Shown here: positions 32,179 through 43,599 of the stretch, in pieces | Numbering within the stretch: position 1 is the stretch's first letter | How the letters are laid out: every line of letters starts with the position of its first letter | Assembly (NCBI GenBank): GCA_037957365.1 | Contig: JARHVA010000224.1 | Span: 2,887,501 to 2,951,500, forward strand | DNA: 64,000 nucleotides | From: Torreya grandis | Lineage: Eukaryota > Streptophyta > Pinopsida > Cupressales > Taxaceae | Direction: 5' to 3' | Program-made: the position numbers and the translations under genes | Notes under the pieces: generated by a model | The model's database searches: none | What the model was told of the DNA's origin: nothing | The model's input: the letters and a program-made list of their open reading frames with translations, nothing else

Positions 32179-35101
32179 TTCCTTTACAAGAAATAGATTC
32201 TCCTTCAAACTAAGTCGCTGTCTTTGCAACTGAACCATTCCTTTTGGTAGTGGCTTAATGAGCAAGTCAGCAATCTGCAACTCTGAACCAACAGATGCTT
32301 CTGTATCTTGTCTTGTAGGAAATGATACAACATATCAATATGTTTAGATCTATTATGGAAAACAAATTTCATCAAGAGTTTAATACAACTCTGATGGTTA
32401 TAGTAGATAACTTTAGGTGCTAGCATCTCACCGGTCAAATCAACCATTAATATATGATGCGAAACAACTTCACAAGTAGTGGAACACATTACCATGTACT
32501 TTGCTTCAACAAAACTAAGAGCACCTATTGCCTCTTTCCTGCTACATTAGGAAATCATATTTGCACCAAGTTGTCTTGTAGGAAATGATCCAACATATCA
32601 ATATGTTTAGAACTATTATGGAAAACAAATTTCTTAAAGAGTTTAATACAACTCTGATGGTTGTAGTAGATAACTGTAGGTGCTAGCATCTCACCGGTCA
32701 ACTCAACCATCAATATATGATGCAAAACAACTTCATAACTAGTGGAACACATTGCCATGTACTTTGCTTAAACAAAACTAAGAGCACCTATTGCCTCTTT
32801 CCTGCTACATTAGGAAATCATATTTGCGCCAAGGTTAAAACAGTACCTGGAAGTAGAATTCCAAGCCCCAACACCTCCTACCCAATTTTTGAATTCACAA
32901 AAATATGCAGACAAATCTGGCCATTATCTGTGTACACAATACAATGATGAAGAGTCCCTTTCAAATAGTGTAGCACATGTTCTGCAGCCGTCCAATGGAA
33001 CTGGCTTGTCTCTAGCCTGAACTAACAAATTTGTTAACTGCAGGGCAAATGTCAGGCCTCGTATAAAGAAGATACATAAATGGTCCTATCAATTGCCGTT
33101 AAAGTGTGGGATCAATTAAATCTGAATACTTATCACAAGTTAAATTTAGATTCAACACCATTGGAGTTGGCATTGTCTTGTAGTCCAACATTTGAAATCT
33201 CTTTAGAATTTCCAGCAAATACTTTCCCTGACCAAGAAAAATATCTCCACCAACTTCTGAACTTCCAATCCCAAAAATTAATGCAGCAGTTCTATATCCT
33301 TCATATCAAACTCACTAGCCAACTTGTTCTTACACCACATGATAAGTTTCAAAGAACTTCAAGTAAGATTGAGATCATCAACATAAAACACTAAAACTAG
33401 CAGATTAGATTTACCAAGAATGAAATACAAATTTGAATCTGCTGAAGTTTTAGAAAATCCTAAATTCTGCAAGTAATCGTCAATTTAGGCATACCAAGCC
33501 TGTGATGCTTGCTTTAGACCATACAATGCCTTCTTTAGTTTGCATACAAGAGTGTCAAGATCATGTATCTCAAAGCCCTTAGGTTGATTAAGATAAAGTA
33601 CTTCTTCAATGACACCATTTAATAATGTTGTTTTTACATCCATCTGATGTAAATTCCAATGAAAACAAGCAACCATGGACAAGATAGTTCTGATAGTGAT
33701 ATACCTTGCTAAAGGGGAAAATGTCTCATTGTAGTCCATTCCCTTTTTCTGAGAGAACCCTTGGGCTAGAGTATATTTCTTGATGCTCCCATATGTAGCG
33801 TGCTTTGTATTTCTTGAACAACCATTCGGAATCAATCATTGATTTCCCCTCTAGTCTTGGTACAATCTTGCAAACATCATTCTTGATGATGGAGTTATAT
33901 TCCTCCTTCATGGCTTCATGGCATACTTATTCTTGAGCGGCCTCCTCTTAACTTGGCATTAAGAATAGAAATCATTAATGCAAGATGTCCACGAAATTTC
34001 TTAGATGGATGGCTTATCATAATTGAAGCACGCAGCTTGCCAACACGCTCTTTTGCTTCTTTTATGACCTGAGAAAGCCATCTTGGCTTTCGGGTTGAAC
34101 TGGAAGGTGTTAAGACACCTCCTCGATGGGGGAAATCAATCAGATCAGAATCTGATTTTTGATCTGAATTCGGTAACACATGTCTTGGCCTCTTCAGTCA
34201 TTGAGTAGGCTTCTGAGAAGTTGAGGGTCATCCCTTAATAAAATTTACGTCTCTACGTACTATTTTCTTCATCTTTGTAGGAATATAGATCTGGTGGGCC
34301 TTAGATGTGTCACTATACTGCAGAAAGATGCCTTTGATACTTGAAGGCTCCATCTTTGTCCTTTAATCTATAGGCACTTGTATGCAAACAGGAGAACCAA
34401 AAGTTTGAAAATCAGATACTTCTGGCTCCTCACCTGTGAAGGTCTAAAATGTTTTGTCTTTTAAAATTCTTTGTGGGCACTTGTTCAAGATATAGACAAC
34501 AGTATTACATGCTTCAGCCCAAAGACACATGGGCAACTCCTTATCACGAATCATGGATTTTGTTGGGGATTGATATCCCAACCTCTTTGTAGTAAGTGTC
34601 AAACTCATTAGAGGTATACTCTCCTCGATTGTCAAAGATGAGTTTCTTAATATTCTTACTTTCTTGGTTCTCCACCAAGGCCCTGAATTTGTTAAACTTG
34701 CTGAAAATTTTATCCTTAGTTTCGTAAATTAAATCCAGGATTTTTGTGAGGGGTCACCAATAAAAGATAAAGTAAAAACGACATGTCAAGAAGGAAGAAG
34801 ACATAGGCCCGCATACATCCAAATAGTTTAATTCAAGGATCTCCCTTGATCTTCGCTCTCTAGTAGGAAAGGGAGCTTTGGAGTGCTTCCCAAGTGCGGA
34901 TCCATTGCACACTTTAGTATGGCTAACATTAAAGTCTGGCAGTTCATGCACCATATTCTTTAAAAGAGGTAATGCATCGTAGTGCAAATGCCCAAACCAT
35001 TTGTGCCATAAATCACAAAACTTAGCATTATCAAGCTCCAAGTCCCCATGAGTGGCAGAGGCTACAAGAAACATATAAAAACCACCATGCAAGCAGCACA
35101 A
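32179..35101 (-). pseudogene. Copia pol remnant (GAG-pre-integrase, INT, RT, RNase H)
   Basis: Minus-strand reading order is as follows. GAG-pre-integrase with LWHKWFGHLHYDALPLL lies at 34754-35101. The integrase C-terminal part with LPMCLWAEACNTVVYILNKC is at 34444-34635. The reverse transcriptase is at 33485-33835 with ETFSPLARYITIRTIL and the conserved Q-M-D-V-K and L-Y-G-L-K-Q-A motifs. Its YVDD active site is encoded at 33374-33385. The RNase H end has the Y-x-N-x-S-C-I-K and F-H-x-R-x-K-H-I-D motifs, present twice because of a tandem duplication. Stops and frameshifts separate every block. Gag and protease are absent. Not functional. Confidence 0.85.
32308..32833. repeat. 263-bp tandem duplication in Copia RNase H
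   Basis: Two adjacent copies (32308-32570 and 32571-32833) of the RNase H C-terminal segment show about a dozen point differences. The unit is 263 bp, not a multiple of three, so the duplication breaks the frame and probably arose after the element was already dead. Confidence 0.85.
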
Positions 35102-35793
35102 TCAATTCGGAGAAATTTTGGAGGATTGTAGAGGAAGATGAGAATATACTTTTTAAAATTCCACCAACCTGAACTTGTTCATTCTTCCAAAACTTGAGTA
35201 TGTAATTTTACACTAACATCCGTATTCTTAAGTAGAACTCACATCATTAATGATTTCCTTGTACAACTTTGGAGTTATCATTACACCTCATCTAGTCAAC
35301 TAGACGCATGACACATGCAACTAAAGACCTATCAATCAATCAACTCACTTGATTGGCACTTCAACTCATGACTCACATAATTGAACTAATCAATCAAAAT
35401 CAGTCACTAAGCAGATGTGTTGCCTTGAAGTTATCACTGTTGATCACTCCATTGTGAGGTCATCCTTTACTAAGTCATCAATTTAGTTTGTCTAACTGTA
35501 TTCGACTCTTTAACTAAATAAATGAAAAGAGTGTGTCAATGAGTCATCAAGGTTGTTAATATCAAGGGTCAAGTCACATCATCCGAATGGCACAATAGTT
35601 TCAGGCCTATTTCATCACATGGCCTATTACAAGTGCATTTATTACATAACAAATAATCTTAAGGTCTAATGCACCTTCGTAAATGCATTTTGACTAAAAT
35701 ACATCATTATCTTGTTACATAGACAATGGAACACAACCAAAAAATAAAGAAAGAAAATACGATGAGAATCAGTTTGGAACAAATCAACTAACA
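35088..35793 (-). repeat. Copia 5' LTR
   Basis: In minus orientation it starts TGTTAGTTGATTTG and ends TGCTGCTTGCA. The expected primer-binding site is missing; pol sequence starts at once. That places a deletion breakpoint exactly at the LTR edge. Confidence 0.75.
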
Positions 35794-36621
35794 TGAGATA
35801 GATTTGTGAATGAACGATAACAAAATCCTAGTGTGTGTGTGAGAGAGAGGGATAGATAGATATAGAGTAGTGCTATCAGAAAGCATTCAAACAAGTTCAA
35901 GGAGACTAGTAGGTGCACAAGATTATGTCTTCAGCTGACCAAAACTGGCTGAGATGAGTACGTAGGTGCATACTTATTCATAAATGACAATCTGTAACTT
36001 ACATTAGATTCTTAGCAGTGTGTTATGACAATTAGTAAATGTAAATTACATAAAGGTGATTGTGTAGTTAATGTTATCTAGAGCAGAATAGTCATGAAAC
36101 AGGACCAGCTAAATAGAAGCACAATCCAAGTTGTAGTTTGTGAAGAAGCTTGTGAGAATGCCACCTGATACAATAAGTCCTTGAATTGTGATGTGTTTAT
36201 CATAACTCTTTGAAGACCTTTGCTAGTTGGTTGTCAAGGCATCTTAGTATTCACTCTTACTTGAAGATCATGATGGATGACAGTTTGATATTATCAAAGT
36301 TTTTTGGATGTTTTTTTGTTCATGTTAGGAGACAAATGAAGAGTGTGATATGTTAGTCTTTCAAACTACTAAGCTCCTTTACACGATAATCTCTTTCTTC
36401 CATGTATGTGACTACACACAATGTGTAAATAAATTTGACAATCCTTCCGCGCCACCCTTCTATTGGGCGATCGCCCCTTCCTTTTGTTGGGAGTCCTCAT
36501 CTCACTAGACTCAAATGGCTGAGTGAATTCATTTTTTTGATGTTTCTAAATAGTACATGAAAGACATATCTTGTCATCTCCAATAGGCCTAAATATATGA
36601 ACATTGTTGAATTGGTTGCAG
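35794..36621. other. Intron sequence without gene
   Basis: Contains a GT/GA microsatellite (about 35818-35842). Nothing else is recognised before the splice acceptor at 36620-36621. Confidence 0.5.
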
Positions 36622-36703
36622 GGGAGGTATATCTGGTGATCAGATAGTGGAAGCACTTATAGCAAACAGTTCAACATTTCAGAACAAAACTGCATTTTCT
36701 CAG
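36622..36703 (+). CDS. TRM6: TRM6/GCD10 exon: G-G-I-S-G-D-Q-I block
   Basis: An 82-nt exon between TTGCAG and GTTAAG. Its first base completes the arginine codon split by the 14.4-kb intron, and it ends on a codon boundary. The peptide GGISGDQIVEALIANSSTF plus QNKTAFSQ matches the family pattern in which a glycine-containing G-x-x-G-x-x-I is followed by E-A-L-I-A-N-S-x-T-F and F-S-Q-E-K-Y. The exact frame continuity across 14 kb is the strongest evidence that these exons belong together. Confidence 0.92.
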
Positions 36704-36796
36704 GTTAAGTCTACTATAATCTGGTTGCTGGAATGATTTATAGTAAGGTATCGTATGGATGTTAGTTCTCATGGTGAATGGCTATTTTGCATGCAG
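36704..36796 (+). other. TRM6: TRM6 intron, 93 bp
   Basis: A phase-0 intron from GTTAAG to ATGCAG, of ordinary plant length beside introns of 14.4 kb and 3.4 kb. Confidence 0.9.
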
Positions 36797-36867
36797 GAGA
36801 AATATAAGCGCAAAAAGCAAAAGAAATATGCTCCACGAGTACTTTTGAGGCGTCCTTCTGCTCGAAG
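36797..36867 (+). CDS. TRM6: TRM6/GCD10 exon: K-K-Q-K-K-Y-A-P block
   Basis: A 71-nt exon between GCAG and GTATTG. It encodes EKYKRKKQKKYAPRVLLRR then PSAR, ending with two bases of a split serine/arginine codon. The lysine-rich K-K-Q-K-K-Y-x-P followed by R-R-P is the most conserved signature of TRM6 and lies in the basic tRNA-contacting region of the family. Three ORFs in other frames over this interval are shadows. Confidence 0.93.
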
Positions 36868-39800
36868 GTATTGGATGATTTCTCCTTGTATTAAGCCTCT
36901 AATTGTTATTAGGCTTATATTTGAGACTCTATTCACTAAGAGTGGCCAAGGACTTGATATCTTATGATACTATATATTTAAATATCATTTTACCTTTAGC
37001 ATTTAATTATTCTAAAAAACCTTATAATAACTTTGTATTGACATTTTATTTCTCTCCCTATTTTCACATCTACACACGTCTTTGCTTAGTCTCTTCTACT
37101 CTTTGCTTTTGTGGAAGTAGTTTATCACTTTGTTGTATCTCTTTTAGACAACATACTTAATGTCAGTGTCATGCAATTTATAGTGTATATTTTCTTTCTA
37201 GGGCCCCTTCATGGTAACCCTAATGTTGTTACTTTTTAAATGTGGGAGATGGTCGAGGCACTCCTTTTTTGTTGTTGTTTCAATTGGCTAGAAATTTGAG
37301 TCCCATTAACCTATTGTGGTCATTTATGGATGTTATACAATTTTTTTTTTTAATAATTGAATGCCTCATCGAGATCCAAACACACCAAACTTGAATAATA
37401 AAGTATCAACATGTTGTGGCCTAGACGGACTTATAAGCATTGAACCTCTTTACTGTATTGGGATGGATTGTGCCAAACAAATAGAAGCTAATTGCACACA
37501 TGGCATAACAGAAGATTACCATTCTCTATCTGTCAATAGAGAACAATCATGATACTCGTAAATGAACATCTTATAAGCATACATGTCTGTGCACAACACT
37601 TTAATATTTCTTTTATGTCTATACTTTCTTTTACGAGAGATTCCCTTTGAAAATAGAGATTGATCTTGGATGTTGGAAGAGATTCTTTGCCTTAATGAGG
37701 GGCCTTGGAGCAGTGTCCAAGCTCGATCAGTCCTGAACACTGTACTCCTTAGATCTTGTATTGGTTCTTTCATAGTGATTGCTGATGAAGGGGTCGGTCC
37801 TTAGTCACATGATTCAGATTAGGGGTAGGCTTCACCTTCAATGATGACCTTCATTAGCCCTATCTTCAATGGTAATGGGTATTTATTTTGCATGGCTATT
37901 TTCAATGTTTGTAAAAGTTGACATTATCATCTCTACACGTTTAGGGTTTCCCAACCTTAGCTTCATTTCCCCTTGTTTGTGAGACTCTTGTATTATTGTG
38001 TTTTTTAGTTTAGTTTTAGCTTGTAGTCTCTTTTTGGAGCTTCTTTTACTATCCTTATGTTATTTCTACTAGTTGAACATTCAAGTGGTATTTTTGGAGC
38101 TAAAGGTGGCATATCTCTGGTCTTCAATTTCATATGGGCAAACCTCTTTGGGATGTCTTCGTTGCAGTTTGGTTTTCCTTCCCATCTTCATCATACTTTA
38201 TTGTGCACGCTATTGATGATCAGCACATGGACCTTTATCTATAAGTTTCCCATCATTCTGCATTGGTTGATGTCATTATTTTGGGTGATTTCAATTGTAA
38301 TGACCCACAAGATGCCTATACATGATCTAGGGGATGATAAGCTCTACTTTCAAGAGTTAAATTTTGAGGAGTTTGGGCTGTTGTGAACATCAACCAATGG
38401 GAATTATGAAATATCTTATCACAACTTGTGGTAGGTATCCTCTGTATTTGGGAGGTTTGCATGCTTGTCACATTCTTAATGGGATTTCTTGTTTCTCTGG
38501 TTCCAGCATTATAACATATTTAATTTGTTTCCCTCATAGTTGTGTTGCGAACATGGTGGATAATGTCCTTGCCAATAGGTTTCTTGTCCATTATTTTCTA
38601 GGTTTTCTCATCTCCCATTAGCTCCCTCTTATTGGTCATGTTGTTTTGACTTACACTGTTTGCATGGCATCTCAATCTTCATCCACTCCACCCCTTTGGT
38701 TTTCCAATACTCACAATACCTTGGACCGTTTAGATGGTTGATATGCCATTGATTATACTCCTCAAATTTCCCAAATTATGCTTCTCAACTTTCCCAAATT
38801 ATGTTTGGCTAATTTTCATCTACTGTCATGACTAAATGAGATTTTATCTTGTTTTCAATGAGTGGCAGCCCTTGATAGTCCAACATTCTAGATTGCCACG
38901 CGCTCAAGGTTTTTTCTCATGATCAATTGGTACGATGATGTAGTAAACAGTGCATCTTTGGCTTTGTTTTGTCCTGGACCATGAACCTCCTTTCATACAC
39001 TCTCTACATGTAGAGATTATTCCATTTATTCTACAGATATTGAATAAAATGCCATTTTTTTCCATTTATTATATAACAAATAGATGGAACAGCATTCATA
39101 GAGACCAAAAAATTAACCTCTTTATCAATGAAATTTCTTCCCTTTTAATTATATTTTCCACCGCAGATTACAGAATCAACGAGAGCAAAGCCCTCCCTTC
39201 ACATTTTTTGGTCTCTCCTGCTGTTGTCTCCTTTTCCCCCACTTCCACCTCAAACGCTGCACGATTTCTTGTCTCTATTCACAGTGGCTACATAGGTTTT
39301 TAAAGGTTACTGATCATTGCCCCAATGGTTCACTTTCCTTTACGTCCTTACTCTGGTTTTGGGTTTCCATGCCAGTCAAAGACTTCGAGGGAGCAGAATA
39401 GTCTCCATTATGAGTTGAGCTGCTAATATTTTCACCCACTTGGACTTCACCATCCCATTCTCTTCATTAATTGCAGGTGGGCTTGGGTTGATTGTATCAA
39501 GGTTCATATCCTAATTCCCTTGTTTTATTCAATTAAAATTTTATATGACAGTTTTTCATATCCTAATTCCCTTGTTTTATTCAATTAGAATTTTACATGA
39601 CATTTTTTTCACAGAACTTTTATATTCTTTCCTTATTATCTCGAAATCCATAGCGTATCCATTATTCCATACATCCTCCCTTCACAAGTACCATCAATGA
39701 GCTGCAAACCTTACTCTAAAGTAAGGTTGACCGAATGCAAAACCACAAAGGGGGCTTGGAAAAGCTACAATGGAAGTTGACTTTTTGTCTACCCTTTCTC

Positions 39801-40276
39801 AGATTAGAGCTCCAAAATACCCTCTTCTCAGAGTTACAGAAGTTTTAAGATATAACCCCTCATGAATCAAATAAACTCATCTTGGCATCCATCTCCATCT
39901 CTGGACAACATTACAAATATTTCTCTTTCAATCTGGTTGCTGTAGACCCAAAATCTGTAGTTTCAAATGTGTTATTGTTGGAAAGCCCTTTGTCTTGTTC
40001 TCGCCGTATTTTCAATGCTTGGTTCCTCCAACTACTAGATCTAGGACATTGAATGAATTATTTTCTAAATAAGTTTGGTGTACTATGTTTGTGGTTTGTG
40101 CTTTTTTGGCAAGCAGTATAAGTTTGATTCGATGTAAAATATTTGAAATCATACATGTCATGCTCATTTTATATACAAAAGTAGAAATTCCATAGCTTTA
40201 TTTGGTCTTGGGAGGATAGCTATAAAACTTTGTTCTGCTTGATAATGCCTTTCATGTGTATGTTGTTTGTATGCAG
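36868..40276 (+). other. TRM6: TRM6 intron, 3,409 bp
   Basis: From GTATTG to ATGCAG, phase 2. It contains a degraded LINE endonuclease fragment near 38.1-38.9 kb and otherwise no recognisable feature. An imperfect duplication of CATATCCTAATTCCCTTG is at 39507 and 39558. Confidence 0.85.
38057..38900 (+). pseudogene. Degraded LINE endonuclease fragment
   Basis: Near 38262-38300 one frame reads VDVIILGDFNCNDPQDAYT, matching the L-G-D-F-N block of the AP-endonuclease-like domain of non-LTR elements. Further on, GHVVLTYTV near 38635 sits where a serine-aspartate-histidine block would lie. The rest is too decayed to read. The motif spelling differs from the endonucleases at 52.6 and 61.5 kb. Confidence 0.45.
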
Positions 40277-40318
40277 TATCTGTGAGGCATATTTCAGCAA
40301 ATGTCCAGCAAAAATAGG
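40277..40318 (+). CDS. TRM6: TRM6/GCD10 exon: S-I-C-E-A-Y-F block
   Basis: A 42-nt micro-exon between ATGCAG and GTATGC encodes SICEAYFSKCPAKIG, using the split serine codon at its start and a split glycine codon (GG) at its end. Family members read S-I-C-E-A-Y-F-x-K-x-P-x-x-I-G here and continue with F-M-R-V-D-T-L, the start of the Rossmann-like domain. I did not find that continuation in the next 23.6 kb, so the following intron must be longer than the rest of the window, or the locus is truncated. Confidence 0.92.
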
Positions 40319-42235
40319 GTATGCTATTCGTTTCTCTCTTCCTTTTATTGTATCAATGCTTTCAAAGAAGTAACCAATGATGAAATTTAGTTTTTAGAGC
40401 AGATATTCAGGTTAAGGATTTAAGAGGCTGCAATTTCTGCTTTCGAGAATCAAGTAAATCTCTAATCACATCAGTGTTAAAGGTTAGAACATGTCCCACA
40501 AATTGTTCTCTTTTCGTACTGATTGTTAGTTACTGTAAGACTTTGGAACTGATTGCAAAATCAGCCAAAATTGTGAATTGGGGTGACAAAACGTCACCTC
40601 CCAAGTATTTTCACCTAAACACTGTTGGCTTGCTGTCAAGGGCAGGCGATAGAATTAGGTTTTGATTCTCTTTCTTAGGAAACCTCTTCCCAGTTATGGA
40701 AACTGCATTATAGATAAGGGCCAAGGTATGTGTATGATCTTAAGGCCTCAGTTTCCATGATGAATCAAGGAATCTCAATTCTCAGGTGACAGAGTGAGAG
40801 TGCAGTAGTTATTAATTAAGATTTTTTAGTTCTCTGCATTTTTTTTGTTTCAGACTTTTTCTGAGTCTCTGGAGTTCCCATTACACGATGAATATCTTCA
40901 GGCTTATATGACACCACGACCTCCCTATTGTCAATCTGCAAAACTAGGTTTTGTGTTCAAAACACTTGAACAACTAGATCAACCTCTCCTTATGAATTAT
41001 TTGTTGTACTTGTCAGTGACAGACAGGGTAACAGAATGGTTGACTAGTGCCTTAGTCAAATTTCCCCGAAGAGAGTGAGTCTTGTAGTTTAACCACCAAT
41101 TTTTCGCCGATACTTTTCATTTCAAAAAATGAGGAAATCTGGTCAGGAAGGGTCTTGACTATCTCTTCCTCGTATCTTTTTTGGGAGGCTTATCGTCGGG
41201 CTTGCCTTTTGAATCCTTGCCATTTGGCCCTTGGATCTAAATTTACCCATCTACTTTTTAAAATCTTCACAAATTATAGTTGATAAGGGTTGGGGCTGTT
41301 CGACATCCCAATTTTTGTGTAACGACCACTCTTAAATGTCTGCAGAACCATGGAAGCCTGAATCAAAATTCTAAAATTCCAACCACTCAACTGCTTCACC
41401 ATTTGATTCTCATTTTGTAGCCTTGATACTTGGCCCTGCACCACAGCTTCTGGAAGTAAGAGGTTGAACAGCTGCAGAATAGTACCATGGAACAGGGACT
41501 TATGACAATAAGGCAAAGCCTTTTGAGTCCAGAATGTGAAGTTCAAACTCTTAACTGGCACAGACTCCTGATCTAGCTTCTGATTTATAACTGAAAAAAA
41601 TTAATTGTTCCATGTGTTGGACTTGGCAAAACATAGCTTCTCCCTTGGAAACAATAGACACTTTGGCAAGAAGTTGATAGGCTTAGATAGCAAAATGATA
41701 GGCCGAGTCAGCCCAGGTTGGTTGTATGTAACACCAGACAATAATTTGGTAGGCGGAGACAACCAAGTGAGAGATTTCCCACTCGCAAACCACCGCCTCA
41801 ATTTCTCAAATGGACCACTCTTGGTGCCCAGCAGTCCTTTTAGTGATTTGTAGATGGTTTATTCTGCTAGACAGCCCTTGTCGACCCCTGGCAGCCTGGG
41901 CCTCTATCCTAGACAGCCCTGGTTTGTCAAAAAGATCCGACGCAAGTGCTAGATGGCCCTTTTTCACCCTAAACATCTTCCTCTTATGCAAAATTTGTAC
42001 TTGATACAAAACTTATACTTGGTGAAAATCATCCTCTTTGCTGGTTTGTTTCGAGCAACGATCCTATCCTCTTTGATGATTATTAAAATTTTGTATCTCG
42101 ACACTTTTCCTTTAAACCCTTGTCAGAGCTTTGTTTCTATTATTTCTTCGCTGGCTCATTTGTTCTCTCGTTGAAGTGGTGGATTTTGAAATACAATTTT
42201 CTTGTGGGGAACTAGAAGCTAGGAAAGCTCGATAG
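40319..42235. other. Start of a TRM6 intron, no gene seen
   Basis: Begins with the strong donor GTATGC. ORFs at 40474-40665, 40845-41078, 41274-41561 and the overlapping ones at 41601-42009 have no recognisable family. The intron would extend past the window end. Confidence 0.5.
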
Positions 42236-43580
42236 TTGCCGATCCAACCCACTACTCCTTGTGGATCTTTTGCAATGTTAGTTCCCAAGAAGGAGCATTT
42301 TGAATGGGGGTTAGTCACAAGCCATCATGCCCTCAGCAAAATCAAGAAATGCTATCAACTTCCTTGGATTGACATCCTTTGGACCAACTTCATTGGTGCT
42401 AAATACTTTAGTAATCTTGGATTGGATCCTAAAGATCACCAAGTTCTCATGAAGAAATGTAATGTCTCAAAGACAACCTAGAAAAGGTTTGGGATACATG
42501 AGTTGTTGGTCATGCCCTTTGGCCTCACCAATGCATTTACTGCATTCATGCACACCATCAATGATATTTTTGGGCCCCATCTTGGTAAAATTGTTGTCAT
42601 TCATCTAGATGACATCTTGGCCTACAACCAGACGTGGGATGACCATGTTGTCCATTTGCATCCATTATAGATTTTTTTTTCCAATATTAGCTTGAATCCT
42701 AGATAATGTTTTTCTTTGGATGAACATTAGTCAAATAATTGGGCTTCCTCATTGACGAATACATGTGGAACTAGAGAAAGTTAAGGTTCTTTAAGAATAA
42801 CCCATTCCATCCAATCTTTCAGATCTTAAGGTTTTTTGGGCTGTATAAACTTCTATTGTAATTTCATTAGTAACTATTTTCAATAATCTAGAAACTCTTA
42901 GACAGAGTCCAACAATTTCTTGAACATTTAGTTGTTACAAATATTGTCTTTGCTATGATGTTGGTTGGTCTACTTGAGTTTTACTAACCCTTTAAGCTTG
43001 AGATTGATGCTCCCTGATATGTCATAGGTGTGGTGATTAAGCGGGGGGGGGGGGGGTCGCGGGAGGCATTTTATGATTTTCATTTAAGAAGCCTTGTCGT
43101 AAGCCAAGCTCGATTATAACTCTTATGCCAGAATTTTATGCCTTAGTCTAAGCACTAAAATAATGTTGCCATTATCTTCTCAGTAAGGAGGTCATTGTGG
43201 ATATTGATCAGCCACCTCTTTAGGTCTAGAAATCTGTGATATAGGGACATTGATATTTGAGGTTGGAATCTTATATTCAGCTGTCCTCCTTCAAAAGTAC
43301 TTAGAATCTTGTATGCCGGATGCTCAACCTATGAAGAATGGAAGGATTTTACTCTAGAGTTCTCCATTTTGGTTCAATTGTTATTTCTTTGCATTAGGGC
43401 ATTGCCCTCATACAAACATGATTCCTTGACTATGGTTTGAGGAATGGGTTATTGTATAAGATTGCTCAGCTTTGCATCCCAACAATTCCACTTGCCAAGT
43501 TTTGTTAAAGGAGCTTCACTCATCCTCTTATGGTGTACATTTTGGCACACAAAAGACCTTGCAACATGTTTTGCGTACAT
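42236..43580 (+). pseudogene. Gypsy pol fragment (RT to integrase zinc finger), plus strand
   Basis: A decayed Ty3/Gypsy polyprotein. The reverse transcriptase opens with PCGSFAMLVPKKEHFEWGLV and YQLPWIDIL, followed by [10 protein letters not shown] near 42510 and the active-site block VIHLDDILAYN near 42595, a variant of Y-L-D-D. RNase H is barely readable. Near 43500 a frame with SSSYGVHFGTQKTLQHVLR resembles the H-H-C-C zinc finger at the integrase start. It contains a 14-G tract at 43043-43056. It stops where minus-strand Gypsy sequence begins. Confidence 0.75.
43043..43056. repeat. 14-G homopolymer
   Basis: An uninterrupted run of fourteen G inside the plus-strand Gypsy fragment, unusual in this AT-rich sequence. 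Its length may be uncertain in the assembly. Confidence 0.85.
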
Positions 43581-43599
43581 AAGATCTTGAAACATCTTT

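Larger units (their letters stand above)
31457..35793 (-). mobile_element. Copia retrotransposon, internally deleted
   Basis: Minus-oriented Ty1/Copia element with an aligning LTR pair (31457-32178 and 35088-35793). The internal part runs directly from the 5' LTR into GAG-pre-integrase, then integrase, reverse transcriptase and RNase H. The primer-binding site, gag and protease are gone. The LTRs differ by many substitutions and small indels, so the insertion is old. No matching 5-bp target duplication was found (flanks CACAA and TGAGA). Confidence 0.8.
22229..36621 (+). other. TRM6: TRM6 intron, 14,393 bp
   Basis: The intron begins GTCCGT and ends TTGCAG. It interrupts an arginine codon (AG/G), and the joined reading frame is exact. 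It carries nested hAT-type elements, a Copia element with both LTRs and LTR-like scraps, and contains no further TRM6 coding sequence. Confidence 0.85.

Noticed and set aside
31457..35793. A 5-bp target duplication for the Copia element
   Set aside because: The flanks CACAA and TGAGA do not match at the LTR edges, and shifting the boundaries by a few bases does not help.
36755..36967. A 70-codon plus-strand ORF spanning the third TRM6 exon
   Set aside because: It runs through the splice acceptor and donor in the exon's own frame; only 36797-36867 is coding.
40845..41078. A 77-codon plus-strand ORF preceded by a T-rich tract and CAG, considered as the next TRM6 exon
   Set aside because: Joining it to the split glycine codon of the exon ending at 40318 gives a sequence unrelated to TRM6 and soon a stop; the family's F-M-R-V-D-T-L continuation is absent.
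41601..42009. Overlapping ORFs on both strands
   Set aside because: Neither strand shows a conserved motif and the frames overlap antisense, as expected by chance.
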